Assembly (NCBI GenBank): GCA_964035545.1
Contig: CAXIUT010000097.1
Coordinates: 186,001 to 250,000 of the forward strand
DNA: 64,000 nt
Origin: Bugula neritina
Lineage: Eukaryota > Bryozoa > Gymnolaemata > Cheilostomatida > Bugulidae
Reading direction: 5' to 3'
In this document: positions 60,987-64,000 of the stretch, piece after piece
Numbering within the stretch: position 1 is the stretch's first letter
Layout of the letters: every line of letters begins with the position of its first letter
Notes under the pieces: model-generated
What the model saw: the letters and a program-made list of their open reading frames with translations, nothing else
What the model was told of the DNA's origin: nothing
The model's database searches: none
Made by a program: the position numbers and the translations under genes

Positions 60987-63644
60987 CTGCAACATACTGA
61001 AATACACTGCCACATACTGAAATATACTGCAACACACAGCAACATACTGCAACATACTAAAATATACTGCAACATACTGAAATATACTGCATCATACTGA
61101 AATATACTGCTACATACTGAAATGTACTGCAACATACTGCAACATAGTGAAATTCACTGTAACATACTGAAAAACACTGCAACATACTACAACATATTAA
61201 AATACACTGCAACACATTGAAATATACTGCAACATACCTAAATATACGGTGATATACCAAAATAAACTGTAACACATTTAAAAAGACTGCAACATACTGA
61301 AATACACTGCAACACTCTGAAATACACTGCAAAATACTGTAACACACTGAAATATACTGCAACACACTGCAACATACTGCAACATACTAGAATACACTGT
61401 AACATATTGAAATATACTGCAACATACTGAAATACACTGCTACATACTGAAATTTACTGCGACATACAGCAACATACTGCAACATACTAAAATACACTGT
61501 AACATATTGGAATACACTGCAACACATTGAAATATACTGCAAAATACTGAAATACACTGCTACATACTGAAATATACTGCAACACACTGCAACATACTGC
61601 AACATACTAAAGTATACTGCAACATACTGAAATACACTGCAGAATACTGAAATACACTGTAACATACTGAAATATACTGCAAAATACTGAAATACATTGC
61701 TACATACTGAAATATACTGCAACACACTGCGACATACTGCAACATACTAAAATGCACTGTAACATATTGGAATAGACTGCAACACATTGAAATATACTGC
61801 AAAATACTGAAATACACTGCTACATACTGAAATATACTGCAACACACTGCAACATACTGCAACATACTAAAATATACTGCAACATACTGAAATACACTGC
61901 AGAATACTGAAATACACTGTAACATACTGAAATATACTGCAAAATACTGAAATACACTGCTACATACAGAAATATACTGCAACACACTGCGACATACTGC
62001 AACATACTAAAATACACTGTAACATATTGAAATACACTGCAACACATTGAAATATACTGCAATGTACCGAAATATATGGTAAACTACTGAAATATACTGT
62101 CACACATTGATAAAACTGCAACATACTGAAATATACTGCGACACATTGCAATATACTGTAACATACTGAAATATGCTGTAGCACACTGAAATACACTGCA
62201 ACTCACTGAAATATACTGCAACATACTGAAATACACTATAACATATTGAAATATACTGCAACATACTGAAATACAGTGCTACATACTGAAATTTACTGCA
62301 ACGTACTGCAACATAGTGAAATACACTGCAACATACTGCAAGATAGTGAAATACACTGTAACATACTGAAATACACCTCAAAATACTACAACATATTGAA
62401 ATGCACTGTAACATATTGAAATACACTGCAACACATTGAAATATACTGCAACATACCTAAATATACGGTAATATACCAAAATATACTGTAACACATTGAA
62501 AACTACTGCAACATACTGAAATACACTGAAACACACCGAAAAACACTGAAAATACTGTAACACACTGAAATATACTGCAAAATACTGAAATATACTGCAA
62601 AATACTGAAATACACTGCTAAATACTGAAATATACTGCAACACACCGCAACATACTGCAACATACTAAAGTATACTGCAACATACTGAAATACACTGCAA
62701 AATACTGAAATACACTATAACATACTGAAATATACTGCAACATACTGAAATACAGTGCTACATACTGAAATATACTGCAACATACTGCAACATAGTGAAA
62801 TAAACTGCAACATACTGCAAGATAGTGAAATACACTGTAACATACTGAAATACACCGCAAAGTACTACAACATATTGAAATGCACTGTAACATATTGAAA
62901 TACACTGCGACACATTGAAATATACTGCAAAATACCTAAATATACGGTAATGTACCAAAATATACTGTAACACATTGAAAAATACTGCAACATACTGAAA
63001 TACACTGCAACACACCGAAAAACACTGCAAAATAGTGTAACACACTGAAATATACTGCAACACACTGCAACATACTGCAACATACTAGAATACACTGTAA
63101 CATAGTGAAATATACTGCAACATACTGAAATACACTGTAACATACTGAAGTATACTGCAACATACTGAAATACACTGCTACATACTGAAATATACTGCAA
63201 CACACAGCAACATACTACAACATACTAAAATAAACTGTAACATATTGGAATACACTGCAACACATTGAAATTTACTGCAAAATACTGAAATACACTGCTA
63301 CATACTGAAATTTACTGCGACACACTGCAACATACTGCAACATACTAAAATGCACTGTAACATAGTGAAATAGACTGCAACACATTGAAATATACTGCAA
63401 AATACTGAAATACACTGCTATATACTGAAATACACTGCAACACACTACAACATACTGCAACATGCTAAAATATACTGCAACATACTGAAATACACTGCAA
63501 AATACTGAAATACACTGTAACATACTGAAGTATACTGCAACATACTGAAATACACTGCTACATACTGAAATATACTGCAAAATACTGAAATACACTGCTA
63601 TATACTGAAATACACTGCAACACACTACAACATACTGCAACATG

Positions 63645-63651
63645 CTAAAAG
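63645..63651. repeat. Seven-base monomer CTAAAAG, copy 3
   Basis: Third copy, 2665 beyond the second, with the same flanks. A full-length sister lies only about 170 bases upstream (63464), which gives a local before-and-after pair. Confidence 0.88.
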
Positions 63652-64000
63652 CTGCAACATACTGAAATACACTGCTACATACTGAAATATACTGCAACAC
63701 ACAGCAACTTACTGCAACATACTAAAATACACTGTAACATATTGAAATACACTGCAACACATTGAAATATACCGCAATGTACCGAAATATATGGTAAACT
63801 ACTGAAATATACTGTCACACATTTAAAAATACTGCAACATACTGAAATATACTGCGACACATCGCAATATAATGTAACGTACTGAAATATGCTGTAGCAC
63901 ATTGAAATACACTGCAACTCACTGAAATATACTGCAACATATTGAAATATACTGCAACATACTGAAATACACTGCTACATACTAAAATATACTGCAACAT

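Larger units (their letters stand above)
1..64000. repeat. Decamer satellite array filling the whole window
   Basis: Every stretch resolves into direct 10-base monomers. A-class forms are CTGAAATACA, CTGAAATATA, TTGAAATATA and CTAAAATACA. C-class forms are CTGCAACATA, CTGTAACATA, CTGCAACACA, CTGCTACATA and CTGCGACACA. The classes usually alternate, so 20 bases is the intermediate period, interrupted by C-C doublets and occasional triplets. Most variation is substitution; length variants are rare. By consensus the + strand is about 47% A, 22% T, 21% C and 10% G, an unusual strand asymmetry. There is no inversion and no unique DNA, and both edges lie inside the array, so its true extent is unknown. 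I see no gene, tRNA, rRNA or mobile element. A eukaryotic heterochromatic satellite is the best inference; the species cannot be told from this sequence. Confidence 0.97.
55473..64000. repeat. 3' mosaic zone of shorter, more diverged blocks
   Basis: Block matches break off after 0.3-1 kb and change offset. 55473-56485 matches 58921-59931 (offset 3448, then 3446). 57231-57850 matches 60027-60620 (2796). 57407-57850 matches 58474-58880 (1067), and 58474-58950 matches 60203-60680 (1729). 59040-59340 matches 63255-63555 (4215), and 59750-60048 matches 63702-64000 (3952). A local variant CGGTGATATA and relatives (near 57385, 57695, 58771, 60180, 60490 and 61247) replace the CGGTAATATA used elsewhere. 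Unusual length slips (12-base and 7-base monomers) occur only here. I infer a less homogenised part of the array. Confidence 0.78.

Noticed and set aside
1-64000. CRISPR array
   Set aside because: There are direct repeats but no unique spacers. The unit is 10 bases and the intervening sequence is the same satellite.
1-64000. Hydrophobic or membrane-protein gene family suggested by the Cys-, Val- and Phe-rich translations
   Set aside because: Three overlapping frames of the same DNA give the same kind of peptide, as expected for a decamer repeat and not for real genes.
1-64000. TATA-like promoter elements (TATACT, TATATA)
   Set aside because: They are part of the monomer and occur hundreds of times with no gene downstream, so they carry no specific signal.
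1-64000. Telomeric repeat array
   Set aside because: The monomer is 10 bases with A- and C-class alternation and is G-poor on one strand but lacks runs of C or G. It does not resemble TTAGGG, TTTAGGG or other known telomere repeats.
1-64000. Long hairpins or inverted repeats
   Set aside because: All monomers are direct. Only short self-complementary pieces such as TGCA or CTGCAG occur within a monomer, so no stable long stem is predicted by eye.

Overview
The whole window is one uninterrupted block of satellite DNA with no gene. It is built from a 10-base monomer, always in the same orientation and running off both ends. I found no non-repetitive stretch, no recognisable protein, RNA gene or transposon, and no CRISPR array. 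Two monomer classes dominate on the + strand: an 'A class' (typically CTGAAATACA or CTGAAATATA) and a 'C class' (typically CTGCAACATA, CTGTAACATA or CTGCAACACA). They mostly alternate, giving a 20-base dimer, with frequent C-C doublets.

Tens of kilobases of homogenised, tandem, gene-free short-period satellite point to a eukaryotic heterochromatic array (pericentromeric, subtelomeric or a chromosome knob). Nothing in the sequence identifies the organism. Established precedent for decamer satellites is the Drosophila AATAACATAG family, but this monomer is different.

Layout, deduced from recurring variant monomers. (1) 1-12567: nearly identical higher-order units in the order a-b-a-b-b', with a = 2489 bp, b = 3257 bp and a+b = 5746 bp. 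(2) 12568-14460: mosaic junction. (3) 14461-20714: two copies of a 3127-bp unit. (4) 20259-32355: a 7.1-kb unit (20259-27353) partly repeated from 27354, with three copies of a nested 2.3-2.4-kb unit. (5) 32841-36698: two copies of a 1929-bp unit. (6) 37361-39070: a diverged relative of the unit in region 1. (7) 39190-42240: a 1350-bp unit, about 2.26 copies. (8) 41054-51169: two near-identical 5058-bp copies. (9) 50290-54045: two copies of an 1878-bp unit. (10) 54046-64000: an older-looking mosaic of shorter, partly matching blocks.

The most striking property is length rigidity. I count about 6,405 monomers and only 47 that are not exactly 10 bases, and most of those are copies of a few founder slips. 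Almost every unit length is a multiple of ten minus the number of 9-base monomers it contains, so duplication was always in monomer register. The long reading frames on the - strand (up to 279 codons) follow from a stop-free decamer and are not called as genes.
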